Part shown: one piece after another, positions 1 through 10,134 of the stretch | How the letters are laid out: each line of letters opens with the position of its first letter | Position numbering within the stretch: position 1 is the stretch's first letter | Source of the DNA: Guyanagaster necrorhizus | Lineage: Eukaryota > Basidiomycota > Agaricomycetes > Agaricales > Physalacriaceae | Direction of reading: 5' to 3' | DNA length: 64,000 bases | Assembly: GCF_019112545.1 (NCBI RefSeq) | Contig: NW_025064882.1 | Span: forward strand, 217,676 to 281,675 | Made by a program: the position numbers and the translations under genes | Notes under the pieces: model-generated | Seen by the model: the letters and a program-made list of their open reading frames with translations, nothing else | The model's database searches: none | What the model was told of the DNA's origin: nothing

Positions 1-1423
1 AAAGGGCATGATGTGCCATTCGAAGGAACCGTAATGGGTCCAGAAGGCTGTTTTCCATTCGTCCCCCTTAGCTATGTGAACGAGATGGTAGGCATGCCAA
101 AGGTCGAGCTTGGTGTAGATGCGCGCAGAGCGGGCGGAGTCGAGGAGATCAGAAATGAGGGGGAGAGGGTAGCAATCTTTCTTGGAGATTTTGTTTAGGC
201 CACGGTAGTCGACGCAAAGTCGGAGTTCACCGGTCTTTTTCTTGACGAATAGAACTGAAGCCCCGTGTGGAGAGCGGGACGGAATAATGAACCCATTGCA
301 CAGATTATCATCAATAAACTCTTGTAGAGCTTTGAGTTCAGATTCTGAGAGAGAATAAATAGGTCCAAGTGGTGGGGATGTCCCTTTCTCAAGGTTGATT
401 TTGAGGTCGTACGGTCTGTGTTCAGGTAGTTTTTCAGAGAGGGTATCGCTAAAGACATCTGCAAAATCATGGTACTCTACTGGCACTGATGAAAGATCTG
501 CCGGTTCTGCGGATGCGGCTTTGGCTCCAATATTAGGCAAAGAAGGCTGCAGTGTGAACTGCTGGGCGCCTTCTTCTGCACTGGCTCGGATGAATGCAGC
601 AGCGGATATGATGGAGATCTTTGGGTGTGCTTTCGTAGTAAAAGATTCTGAGGGAGGATAGGAGTAGATGGGTTCATATGGGAATGAAGTCTGCCGGTTA
701 CCCGATGTGGACTTAGAATGGGGTGAAGCCCTGGAAGTTGGACTGATAGAGTCTGATGGGCACGGAAGTCCCGAAATTGAGCTGGAAGGCTCGGAAAGGG
801 GTGGACTGTTGTCCTGTGGGCATGGAAGTCCTGGATTTGAGCTGGAAGGCTCGGAAAAAAATGGACTGTTGTCCTGTGGGCACAGAAGTCCCTGGGATGC
901 GGTGGAGGCCGCGGAATTGGTTGGAGTGGGATCCTGGTAGCTTGAACGGAAAATGATACTGTTCTCAGCCCAGTCAATCAGTGGATTGTAGCGGGAGAGC
1001 CAGTTGTATCCTAGGACAAGATTGCAAGACGAATCCAGAGGAGTGACATAGAAGTCGATGAGGAAGGTGTCTCCAGACGGGAAACAGATGGGGATGGTTG
1101 CGATTTGAGATATACGGCTCCCGATGGAGCCATCAAATAATCGAAGTTGCACACTAGGGATGGTTTTAATGGGGATTTCATTGGCAGCTACATACTTAGT
1201 GTCAACAAAGCAGTGGCTAGAGCCAGAATCAATAAGGGCAAGAAAATGCAGAATAATACAAGTTGGAGAACCATTGGGTTTCATAGTAGTTGGTAATTTT
1301 GCTGAGAGGGGAATGTGAAAGGAGTGATTGAAAAGGGATGTTGCATTGAGAGTGATGACCTCTGGTGTGCGAATACAGTCGACGCAACCCTGAACTCGCA
1401 CGGAGGGAACAGGGTTGCTTCCT
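1..1423 (-). CDS. pol: A1 pol, partial (protease and reverse transcriptase N-half)
   Basis: Ty3/Gypsy polyprotein of element A1, running off the left edge. The minus frame has no stop codon over all 474 visible codons. It lies in the -1 frame relative to gag and overlaps the gag stop, so it is probably made by frameshifting or re-initiation; no canonical slippery heptamer is seen. The aspartic protease active site D-S-G is at 1222-1230. A Pro/Ser-rich linker follows, containing a 60-bp tandem repeat. RT begins near 480 (YHDFADVF) and shows LCVDYRGLN and the motif A region YTKLDLRHAY; the YxDD box lies outside the window. CpG is abundant here, unlike in the other A copies, which marks A1 as recent. 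Domain assignment is firm; activity cannot be judged without the missing part. Confidence 0.93.
758..877 (+). repeat. 60-bp tandem duplication in the A1 protease-RT linker
   Basis: Two in-frame 60-bp units start at 758 and 818, and a partial third starts at 878. Each encodes 20 residues with the core CPQDNSP and SEPSSS. A2, A3 and A4 have one such unit at this place, so the extra unit looks like a recent replication-slippage gain in A1 that keeps the pol frame. Confidence 0.8.
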
Positions 1424-2861
1424 AGTTTTCCGACTCCATCGGAGCCGGTTCCACGGGAGCAGTGTCGACCTCTGCTGCACGCCCCTTGGCAGAGGCTGCT
1501 GCCTTCCGCTTGTTGCAGTCCTCGGTCTTGTGTTTGGCTCCACAGAACATGCAAAGGTTGTTCTGGCGCCGGCGGTCTTTTTCTTCCTGGGTAAGACGGC
1601 CATCTTTGCCTAGCTTGTTGGCATAGGGCTTAGGGGCAGTAGATTTCGGTGTGGAGCTGGAGTCCGAGGGAGATATGTTAGACCCCTTGGATTTGGGGTT
1701 GGGAAATTTATTGTCCCAGTTTTCACGGGCAATTTCGGTCCTCCGGGTCCAGTAGCGAGCATCAAGTTCTTGAGCAAGGAAGCGCATATCACGAAGGTTG
1801 TTTGGCTTCCCATGGTGTGCCATGTCATCCTTGATACGGGTGCAGAGGCCACGGTAAAAGGCATGGCGGAGGGAGTTATCTCCATACCCAATTTGTGAAG
1901 CATACTGGTTGAATTGGACCATATACTTCATGATCCGATCATCATCGCGCATCCAAAGGTGTTCTAATGCATCTTCAGCATCTCCGATAGCATCAAAGGG
2001 GCCGAAGTTGCTATGAAGCTCATCTAAGAAGGCTGCGTAGGAGAATTGCCAGGCTGGTGGATTCCACGGATTGGGGTTAAGAATGTCTGGTTCGAACCAG
2101 TTGAGCGCGGTGCTGGCCAGGAATGAAATGGCATAGTTAACCTTGTTAGCATCCATTGCAAACGCAGTAGATCTGTCATTGAAGTTCAACTGAAGGGAGA
2201 CAATGAAAGCCTTCAGTTTGCGAGGGTCAGAGCCATCAAATGGTTCTGGTTCCTTGACCTTGGTACGGACAGTGGCTGGTTTAGGGTTGTTGAGGGAGGC
2301 GGAGACTCCTCGTAACAGGTTCATGAATTCTAGGAACATGTCCTGCTGGTTTGGATTGTTACTTCCTGTGGGGCTGTCGGCGCTGCCTGGACCATTGGGA
2401 TCACCTGGTCCTCCTGGTCCACCTGGTCCACCTGGGAAAGGGTTTGGTGGATTGCCAGCCAGTTCCCGTCGGATGGGAGTATGAGTAGAGGTGTCTTCAT
2501 CTCTGCCCTCTGAGTCTGGGCTGTCTGGATTCCCATGGTTGTTGCCCAGGGATAAGGGGTCTATTGGGGGGTCAGTTCGGGCGCCATACATCAGGCTGGC
2601 CTGTCGGGCCCTGTTGGTTGGGATGCTGGTGGCGTCGAAAGGGTTAGAGGAATCGTCGTAATTAGGTTGGCGGGCAGTGAAGCTAGAGTGATTGTAGGTT
2701 TCCCTACGGGAAGGTTGTCCTCCACTGGAGGCTGATCTGAACAGGCCTGGTTGTTCCTTTGAGGCAGATGCCGGGATGTCTTCCATGGAAAACATGTTTG
2801 GATGGGTGGGCTGTCTTTGTTCAGGATCGGTCTCTGTGGGTTCAGTAAATGTGGTGGACAT
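1422..2861 (-). CDS. gag: A1 gag, intact 479 aa
   Basis: Structural capsid/nucleocapsid protein, uninterrupted from ATG at 2861 to TAG at 1422. The N-terminal about 130 residues are Ser/Pro/Asn-rich and are followed by a collagen-like GPGGPGGPGD stretch. The capsid core starts at RTKVKEPEPFDGSDPRKLK, a Ty3 Gag signature seen in many mushroom genomes, and continues through LNWFEPDIL and the QFNQYASQIGYGDNSLRHAF region. Near the C-terminus is a zinc knuckle, CMFCGAKHKTEDC, with CX2CX3HX4C spacing, one residue shorter than the usual CX2CX4HX4C. The ATG is the first after the 5' LTR and primer site, about 40 nt from the LTR. It is the only intact gag in the window. Confidence 0.95.
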   Translation of the reverse strand: MSTTFTEPTETDPEQRQPTHPNMFSMEDIPASASKEQPGLFRSASSGGQPSRRETYNHSSFTARQPNYDDSSNPFDATSIPTNRARQASLMYGARTDPPIDPLSLGNNHGNPDSPDSEGRDEDTSTHTPIRRELAGNPPNPFPGGPGGPGGPGDPNGPGSADSPTGSNNPNQQDMFLEFMNLLRGVSASLNNPKPATVRTKVKEPEPFDGSDPRKLKAFIVSLQLNFNDRSTAFAMDANKVNYAISFLASTALNWFEPDILNPNPWNPPAWQFSYAAFLDELHSNFGPFDAIGDAEDALEHLWMRDDDRIMKYMVQFNQYASQIGYGDNSLRHAFYRGLCTRIKDDMAHHGKPNNLRDMRFLAQELDARYWTRRTEIARENWDNKFPNPKSKGSNISPSDSSSTPKSTAPKPYANKLGKDGRLTQEEKDRRRQNNLCMFCGAKHKTEDCNKRKAAASAKGRAAEVDTAPVEPAPMESEN

Positions 2862-2887
2862 GATAAAATTTTCGACTCAAGGGTTTG

Positions 2888-2898
2888 AGTTCGAATAT
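2888..2898 (-). other. A1 primer-binding site, self-priming type
   Basis: The plus strand reads AGTTCGAATAT, two bases from the LTR edge at 2901. The LTR contains its exact reverse complement at 3130-3140, 33 bp downstream of the TATA box in the sense of transcription. A transcript starting there would fold back and pair 11 nt with this site, as in Tf1. No TGG-type tRNA primer site adjoins the LTR. Confidence 0.65.
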
Positions 2899-2900
2899 AC

Positions 2901-3392
2901 TGTTAGGAACGTGCCAATCGAGTGGGCTTGAGTGCACGCGTGGAGTCCGGCGGAGTGCGTGGGCGTTGATGAAGCTATTGGCAACGTCACCCTTGAGTCG
3001 GAGCCCAAGGATCTGGATGGACAGAACGGAGTTCTGTCAGAGAAGTGAACAGGAGTATCCTTCGGAGCAGAATCCGACGGACGAGATAGGGAGGAGTGAG
3101 TACGAAGTGTAGATGGCTTATCCAAGTTGATATTCGAACTGAGTAGCTACGATGATGTACATGGCTTTATATACTAATGGTAGCTAATTCCGAGTCGGGT
3201 TCCATTGGGTTCCGGTGTTGGTATTCGTTACCGAGTTCGGGGTCTAGATATTACAATGTGAAATATGGATGTGAAATGATACTGGTGAAATGAAATTAGT
3301 AGGTAATGGGAAGCGGTCGGAGTCTGGTGGGTGGTGTGATTGGATTCGCGGTTGGTTGAGGTGACACAGAGGCCGGCGGCATGCACGTAACA
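2901..3392 (-). repeat. A1 5' LTR
   Basis: A 492-bp LTR with TGTTA...TAACA ends, in minus orientation. It is CpG-rich relative to all other copies. It abuts A2 reverse transcriptase sequence at 3393, so A1 inserted into A2; the presumed 5-bp target copy here is GATTG (3393-3397), and its partner is off the left edge. The A1 3' LTR is not in the window. Confidence 0.93.
3166..3173 (-). promoter_or_regulatory. TATA box of the family A LTR
   Basis: TATATAAA in the sense of the element, kept in most A LTRs (for example near 19195 and 35938). The likely RNA start is about 30 bp downstream, which falls on the AGTTCGAATAT segment used in the proposed self-priming. Confidence 0.6.
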
Positions 3393-4665
3393 GATTGTCA
3401 GAATATATGAGAATGTCATTGAGGTAGACTACTACTGATATATCAAGCATGTCAGAGAATATATCATTCACAAATCATTGGAATGCTGCTGGAGCATTTG
3501 TGAGGCCAAAAGGCATGACATGCCATTGGAAGGAACTATAACAGGTCTGGAAGGCTGTCTTCCATTCATCCTCTTTGGTGTTGTGAATGAGATGGTAGGC
3601 ATGTCACAGGTCAAGCTTGGTGTAGATGCATGCAGAGCAGATAGAGTCAAAGAGATCAGAAATGAGAGGGAGAGGATAGTGATCCTTCTTAGAGATTTTG
3701 TTTAGACCATGGTAGTCAATGCAAAGTCAGAGTTCACCAGTCTTCTTTTTGACAAATAGGACTGGAGCCCCATGTGGAGAGTAGGATGGAGTAATGAACC
3801 CATTGCACAGATTATCATCAATAAACTCTCATAGGGCTTTGAGTTCAGATTCTGAGAGAGAATAAATGGGTCCAAGTGGTAGAGATATTCCTTCCTCAAG
3901 GTTGATTTTGAGGTCATACAGCCTGTGTTCAGGTAGTTTTTCAGAGAGGGTATTGCTGAAGATATCTGCAAAATCATGATACTCTACTGGCACTGATAAA
4001 AGATCTGCTGGTTCTGCAGATGTGGCTTTAGCTCCAATATTAGGCAAGAAAGGCTGCAGTGTGAACTGCTGAGCACCTTCTTCTGCACTGGCTCAGACAA
4101 ATATGGCAGTGGATATGATAGAGATCTTTGGATATGCTTTTGTAGTAAAAGATTCTGAAGGAGGATAGGAGTAGATGGGTTCATATGGGAATGGAGTCCA
4201 CCAGTTACCCAGAGTCGATTTGGAATGGAGTGAAGCTCTAGGAGTTGGACTGATGGGGTCTAGTGAGCATGAAAGTCCTGAATTTGAGCTGGAAGGCTCA
4301 GAGAGGGGTGGACTATTGTTCTGTGGGCACAGAAGTCTCTGAGATGTGGTGGAGGCTACAGAATTAGTTGGAGTGAGATCCTGGTAGCTTGAGCAGAAAA
4401 TGATACTGTTCTCAGCCCAGTCAATCAGTGGATTGTAGTGGGAGAGCCAGTTGTATCCTAGAACAAGATTGCAAGATAAATCCAGAGGGGTGACATAGAA
4501 GTCAATGGGGAAGGTGTCTCCAGACAGAAAACAGATGGGAATGGTTGCAATTTGAGATATACAGCTCCCAATGGAGCTATCAAATAATTGAAGTTGCACA
4601 CTAGAGATGGTTTTAATGGGAATTTCATTAGCAGCTACATACTTAGTGTCAATAAAGCAGTGGCT
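3393..4665 (-). pseudogene. pol: A2 pol remnant (protease C-part, linker, RT up to the YLDD region)
   Basis: A decayed pol of the second family A copy, read on the minus strand. RT runs toward 3393 and stops at the A1 insertion, just after ILIYSDN. The catalytic YLDD box reads YLND (about 3425-3436), so the first metal-binding Asp is lost. The protease active-site triad is absent because a deletion of about 440 bp joins the protease region at 4665 to gag. The FVRA codon near 4095 has become TGA, as in A3, A4 and A5. The rest of A2 pol should lie beyond the left edge, past A1. Confidence 0.9.
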
Positions 4666-5874
4666 AGAGCTGGAGTCCAAAGAAGACATGTTAGACTCCT
4701 TAGATTTGGAGTTGAGGAATTTATTGTCTCAGTTTTCACAGACAATTTCAGTCTTCTAGGTCCAGTAGTGAGCATCAAGTTCTTAGGCAAGGAAGTGCAT
4801 ATTACAAAAGTTGTTTGGCTTTCCATGGTGTGCCATGTCATCCTTGATATGGATGCAGAGGCCATGGTAAAAGGCATGGCAGAGAGAGTTGTCTCCATAC
4901 CCAATTTGTGAAGCATACTGGTTGAATTAGACTATATACTTCATGATCCGATCTCCATCACACATCTGAAGGTGTTCTAATGCATCTTCAGCATCTCTGA
5001 TAGCATCAAAGGGGCTAAAGTTGCTACAAAGCTCATCTAGGAAAGCTGTATAAGAGAATTGCCAGGCTAGTGGATTCTATGGATTGAGGTTAAGAATGTC
5101 TGGTTTGAACCAGTTAAGCATGGTGCTGGCCAGGAATGAAATGGCATAGTTAACCTTGTTAGCATCTGTTGCAAATGCAGTAGGTCTGTCATTGAAGTTC
5201 AACTGAAGGGAGACAATGAAAGCCTTCAGTTTGTGAGGGTCAGAGCCATCAAATGGTTCTGGTTCCTTGACTTTGGTATAGATAGTGGCTGGTTTAGGGT
5301 TGTTGAGAGAAGTAGAGACTCCTCATAACAGGTTCATGAATTCTAGAAACATGTCCTGCTGGTTTGGATTGTTACTTCCTGTGGAGCCATTAGAGCTGCC
5401 TGGGCCATTAGGACCATCTGAACCTCCTGGACCCTCTGGTCCACCTGAAAAAGGGTTTGGTGGATTGCCACCTGGTTCCTGTCAGATGAGAGTATGAGTA
5501 GGGGTCTCTTCATCTCTGCTCTCTGAGTCTAGGCTGTCTGGATTCTCATACATGTTGCCCAGAGATAAGAGGTCTATTGGAGGGTCGGTTCAGGCACCAT
5601 ACATCAGGCTGGCCCATCAGGCTCTGTTGGTTGGGATGCTAGTGGTATCAAACAGGTTAGGGGAATCATCATAATTAGGTTGGCAGGCAGTGAAGCTAGA
5701 GTGATTGTAGGTTTCCCTACAGGAAGGTTGTCCTCCACTGAAGGCTGATCTGAAAAGGCCTGGTTGTTCCTTTGAGGCAGAGGCCAGAATGTCTTTCATA
5801 GAAAACATGTTTGGATGGGTGGGCTGGGTTTGTTTGAGATCAGTTTCTGTGAGTTCAGTAAATGTGGTGGACAT
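4666..5874 (-). pseudogene. gag: A2 gag remnant, truncated and fused to protease
   Basis: Gag of A2, starting at the ATG at 5874 (MSTTFTELTE). It keeps the Ser-rich N-terminus, the Gly/Pro stretch and the capsid core. It lacks the C-terminal zinc knuckle and gag stop because of the deletion joining 4670 to the protease region. A short identical sequence (AGAGC/GAGC plus TGGAGTCC) at the ancestral edges suggests a microhomology deletion. Stops at 4927-4929 and 4783-4785 sit at the same two Gln codons as in A3 and A4, and these are Gln in A1 and A5. Not functional. Confidence 0.88.
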
Positions 5875-5913
5875 GATAAAATTTTTAACTCAAGAGTTTG
5901 AGTTCAAATATAC

Positions 5914-6410
5914 TATTAAGAATGTGCTAATCAAGTGAGCTTGAGTGCATGCACAGAGTACAGTGGAGTGTGTGAGCATCAACAAAGCTATTGGCAATGT
6001 CACCCTTGAGTCAGAGCCTAAGGATCTGGGTGGACAGAATGGAGTTCCATCAGAGAAGCAAACTGGAATATCCTTTGGAGTGGAATCCAATAGACAAGAT
6101 AGAGAGGAGTTAAGTGAGTGCACAGTGTAGATGGCTTATCCAAGTTAATATTTGAACTGAGTAGTTATAATGATGTACATAGCTTTATATACTAATGGTA
6201 GCTAATTCTGAGTTGGGTTCCATTAGGTTCCAGTGTCAGTATTTGCTACCGAGTTTGGGGTCTAGATATTACAATGTGAAATACAGATGTGAAATGATAA
6301 TAGTGAAATGAAATTAGTAGGTAATAGGAAGCAGCTGGAGTCTGATGGGTAGCATGATTGGATTTGTGGTTGGTTGAGATGATACAGAGGCCAGTAGCAT
6401 GCATGTAACA
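5914..6410 (-). repeat. A2 5' LTR
   Basis: A 497-bp minus LTR whose TGTTA end has decayed to TATTA. Its primer site (AGTTCAAATAT, just below 5914) is still the exact reverse complement of ATATTTGAACT inside the LTR near 6149. It borders B1 gag at 6411, so A2 inserted into B1. Confidence 0.9.
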
Positions 6411-9400
6411 CTTTCCAAGTTCTTCTTCTTTCTTCTGTAATTTGGTAATCTGTGCTCATATATCCTCTCTGATATGCTTTTTCTTTGGGCAATCCCATAA
6501 TATATGATCCTTCTGGCCATAAGTAAAGCATTTGCCTTTCTTCTTTAGCCAGTCAATGTCCATCAGCTTTCTGGCACCTGTATAGGTGGTCTCCATTTCT
6601 GTCTTCTGCATTCTATAAGAGAGAGTTGTTGATGAGGTGATAGATTTAGTAGTGTCAGTCCAATTGCTGGGCTTTGAGTTTGTCAGTTGATTTGGTTTGT
6701 GATATTCTTGCAGGTTTGACTGTTTCACCTTCTGATGCTGTTGTTTCTTATACATCTCAATGACTCATTCCTTCTACACATCATAGCCCTTCAGGATATT
6801 CATTCTGATGTCTGAAATCATCTTGATGTAGGAAGGTAGGACACCTCATTTGAGCATCTCTACTATGTGACTGTTATTGTCAATGTCATCTCTGATTCCA
6901 GTGAGTTTCATGAGTCATTCCAACTTGTCAAAATACTCTATGGCCAACTTATCATCCATTTTATATTTCTTGATCTTTGCTTTGTGAACTTTCTGTACTG
7001 CCAGATCAATAAACTTGTTGTTAAGTATCTGTTTAAAGACTGGCCAAGACAGCAGCTGATGATACTGCCTGGTTGTAGAGTAGAAGTTGAGAGAGATCAG
7101 GATCCATCGTATTTTTGCTTTGTCCTCAAGGTACAAGAAGGCAAATATGATCCTATTCATGTCAGTTCTAAGGAATGCAGCATATACTTTGAAGTATTGC
7201 TTGCAGTTGATTAAAAATCAGTCAATATCATTAAATGCACTCTTGAAGGAGCAGGGCTTCTATAATGGATTGAGGCAGCACTGCAGGATGACAGTATTTT
7301 TAGGTAATGCCTCTATCAGGTTTAGCCATTGATCAAAGAGAGAGCAGTGCCACTCAATTGGCAGTCCATAAAATGAGTGAAGGGAGTTGTTATCTGCAAT
7401 GAAGCTTCTCATCAGTTTAGCTTTCTTTCACATGATTATCCTATTTTACACAGTAAATCCAAGGCAAATTGCTTTAGGATCATCTTTGACCAGATTCTTG
7501 CCACTTTCTTCAGCTTTATTGAAGGGTAGTTGTCTGTCAAGAAGTTAGCTTTCCTTGCTGGTCTATGGGTTTTAAAATCTGGCAGATCAGATGATCAGTT
7601 AGAGTTGGGATCAAGAGAGCTGAGTTGCCAATGTTCAGACTGAGGGGGTTGAGTACAAATATTGGCTTATTGTGGTTCAGAAAGATAGTGTCATATAGAT
7701 AGCACATCTCAGTTTTTCTGGTGAAGTCCTCAGTATCAGCTTGATGTCATATTTAAACTGATATGCTGGAAGTTCCCTGAGTTGGTCTTCTGGATGTCTT
7801 CTATTGTAGATCAAGATTGCATGTTTAGTGGTGGCATATTGTAAAATATTCTGCCACTCAGTGTCATCTGCATAAATATACTTCCTTCTTATAGTTGACA
7901 TCAACTACTTGGTGTCTTACTACAAGAAGGCCATCTCCTTCTGATATAGTTCCTGAAATTCTTCTTTTCTGTGCCACTGTATCACCTTCTCCAATGCTTT
8001 TTCATCAGTGTCTTCTGATGTGTGTTCTCATTCTCTCTATTTAATGAGAATGTCCTGAATCCTCTCTTTATCATCCTCAGCCTTGTTGTTCTTCTTGATC
8101 TCACTGTTCTCATCAAAGAAGCTCTTGGGCTGATTATAGATGGATAGGGCAGAGGCTTTGACAGTTGCTAGTGAGCTGGTTGTTATTTCTTGTACTAGAT
8201 CAAGCTTCATTGCTGTTGGCCTGAGAAAGAGACTGCTTGAGAGTCAGCTAGTGCCAACCTCAATGTTCTCTCAGTGGCTGCCTCATGCTCAGTGCACCTC
8301 CAGTTTTCTGTAATAGATGTAGAAGTTTCTATAATATCTGAGATTAAGAAAGAGTGCTGCAACTCTTCCTCTCAGAAATTATTAGAGGCTGTAGTCAGAG
8401 ACATGAGCATTGCTAGGGACTCAAAGCTTATAGGCATTAAGTACAGATTCAGCATGAGAGAGAATGATATCTGTGTCAGCAATGCTGAAAGTTCCAGAAT
8501 AGAGAAAATACATAGTGCATTAGATAGCCTCACTGGAGATGATGGTCTCTGCTGACTCTGTCCAGAGGTCAGTTCCTTCAGTGGTACTGGGCTCTCTAAA
8601 AAGAGAGTCTGAGGTTTCTTGGCTATATCAGACTGAGAAACTGAATCCTTAGATAGTAGCCTTCTAGCAACACTGCTTTTATTACCACTGTTGATTATAT
8701 TCTTTCTCCTCATATCAATCAAAAGCTTAAGCATTTGCTTCTTCTGCAGCTTCTTAGGCTCACTCTCACTCTTTTTTTTCCATCCTGGTCCACTTTGCTC
8801 AAATGGCAGAGGATACATAGTTATCTAGCATATTGATTGTATAGTTTTAGAGACTTTTGCTCTGATCAAGCTAGATGTGAAGCCTTCTGCTCTTATCAAT
8901 CTCTGCTGTGAGTCTTTCTTTTTATGGCTCATATAGTTCCTCATTATTTGATCAGAGGTTGATAGCCTCACAACTACTATAGTTGGTATAGACCGATAAG
9001 GTGAAGCTTCTAGTGGTATGGCATAGAGCAAGTTATGTCCTGAGTTTGATGAAACACTTCAGAGTCTTGAAGCCACCCAAAGGGTATCAAGAGAGTCTTG
9101 AGCATGATCTCCAATCCTAGGCTCCCTTAGGATGGTGGAAGTGTCAGAGAATAGTTTATCATTAAAGAAGTCATAGAAGAGGTCCTCATTCTTGTGGTCT
9201 GGAACCACAGAGAAGTTCAGTGGCATCCATAGGTTTCTAAAGCCTGTGAGGTGATTGTTGTAGTTTCTGTTATCAGTTCTTCAGGAGAGTTTGATGTGTC
9301 ATGTTTCTTCCTGATCATTTCATGTACTTGAGCTGCTAGACTGGGCTTCTGATACAGCTCTGACCTGAAGCTGAAAAGAGACTCAGGCAGAGGAAGGAAT

Positions 9401-9616
9401 GTCATAGAAGGAGAGATCAGAGGTGATATTTTGTAGGATCTGTTGTACTTGCTGGAATGCTTGATAGTGTCTGACTATTCAAGCAGTAACTGATTGGTGT
9501 CCTCAACAAAGCTGGATGATGGTGAGAAGAAGCCTGAGTAGCATTCTGATGATGGAAGCTAAAAACTTAAAGAAATCATCTATAAGGTCAGAGGTTATAG
9601 TTAATGATGGTGGCAT
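6411..9616 (-). pseudogene. gag: B1 gag remnant with zinc knuckle
   Basis: Long Gag-like region of a family B element, translated on the minus strand from the ATG at 9616. It has many stops and is cut at 6411 by A2. Recognisable blocks include the segment YADDTEWQNILQYATTKHAI (about 7840-7900), a capsid-like region (6915-7160) and a C-terminal nucleocapsid at 6480-6580 reading RKLMDIDWLKKKGKCF. There the knuckle's second Cys is Tyr (CFTYGQKDHILWDC). B2 keeps that Cys in the matching segment. The intact gag would be about 1000 codons, long for Ty3 elements. B1 pol is not present; it would lie beyond A2. Confidence 0.8.
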
Positions 9617-9660
9617 TTGGTTTTCTTTATGCTTATTGTGCATAAAAAAAGGAAAGTGAA

Positions 9661-9673
9661 AGCTTTGAGTTAA
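9661..9673 (-). other. B1 primer-binding site, self-priming type
   Basis: A 13-nt site one base from the LTR, reading TTAACTCAAAGCT in the element sense. Its complement resembles AGCTTCAAGCTAA inside the LTR downstream of the TATA box. All mismatches fit CpG decay of an ancestral AGCTTCGAGCTAA. Confidence 0.5.
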
Positions 9674-9674
9674 T

Positions 9675-10134
9675 TATTAGACTCAAGTTGCACATGATCA
9701 GATCACATGGTAAACTGATGCTGTATCATGTTCATACAGTCATGTCAGAGTCCACTTGTGTGTATCTATTGACCAATATACTTTAAGGTCTTTACAAGTT
9801 GGCTTGAGAGTGAAGTGATATGAATAAACTTTAGCTTGAAGCTGGGGTTACACCAGCAAGAGCTTGTCTACTTATATACTACTTGTCAGTTGAGATAAAT
9901 ATACTACTACCTATTGTACTTGTCCAGGTCTTTGTACCCATTATCCTTAGGCATCACTACTACTTACAAAAAGTTGTTGTGTATTATTAAGAGTTTGTTG
10001 CTACATTGAAGGACAATGATAGATTGGCTTATTGTGATAACTAAGCCTATCTCATGATTCTAAGTGCTGGCCTAAGCATTCTGACTAAGCATAAATAGGA
10101 GTTAAATGTGAAAAAAATAGAAAAAATCATAATA
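9675..10134 (-). repeat. B1 5' LTR
   Basis: A 460-bp family B LTR in minus orientation, about 90 percent alike by eye to the B LTRs at 17199, 32512, 47867 and 57784. The ends are TGTTA/TAACA with transitions. It marks the upstream end of B1; the sequence beyond 10134 is the older target. Confidence 0.88.

Noticed and set aside
395..977. Several plus- and minus-strand frames of 60-170 codons over A1 pol
   Set aside because: They are shadows of the continuous pol frame and have no independent features.
2203..2484. Collagen-like Pro-Gly reading frame on the plus strand
   Set aside because: It is the reverse-strand shadow of the Gly/Pro stretch in A1 gag (1422-2861).
2877..3125. An open frame of about 82 codons in the family A LTR and leader, in frame with gag and open in most LTR copies (for example 19231-19497, 56735-56989)
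   Set aside because: It has no ATG (the apparent start is TTG), overlaps the LTR U5 and primer site, and its Ser/Thr/Pro-rich content has few stop-prone codons. Chance openness is a sufficient explanation.
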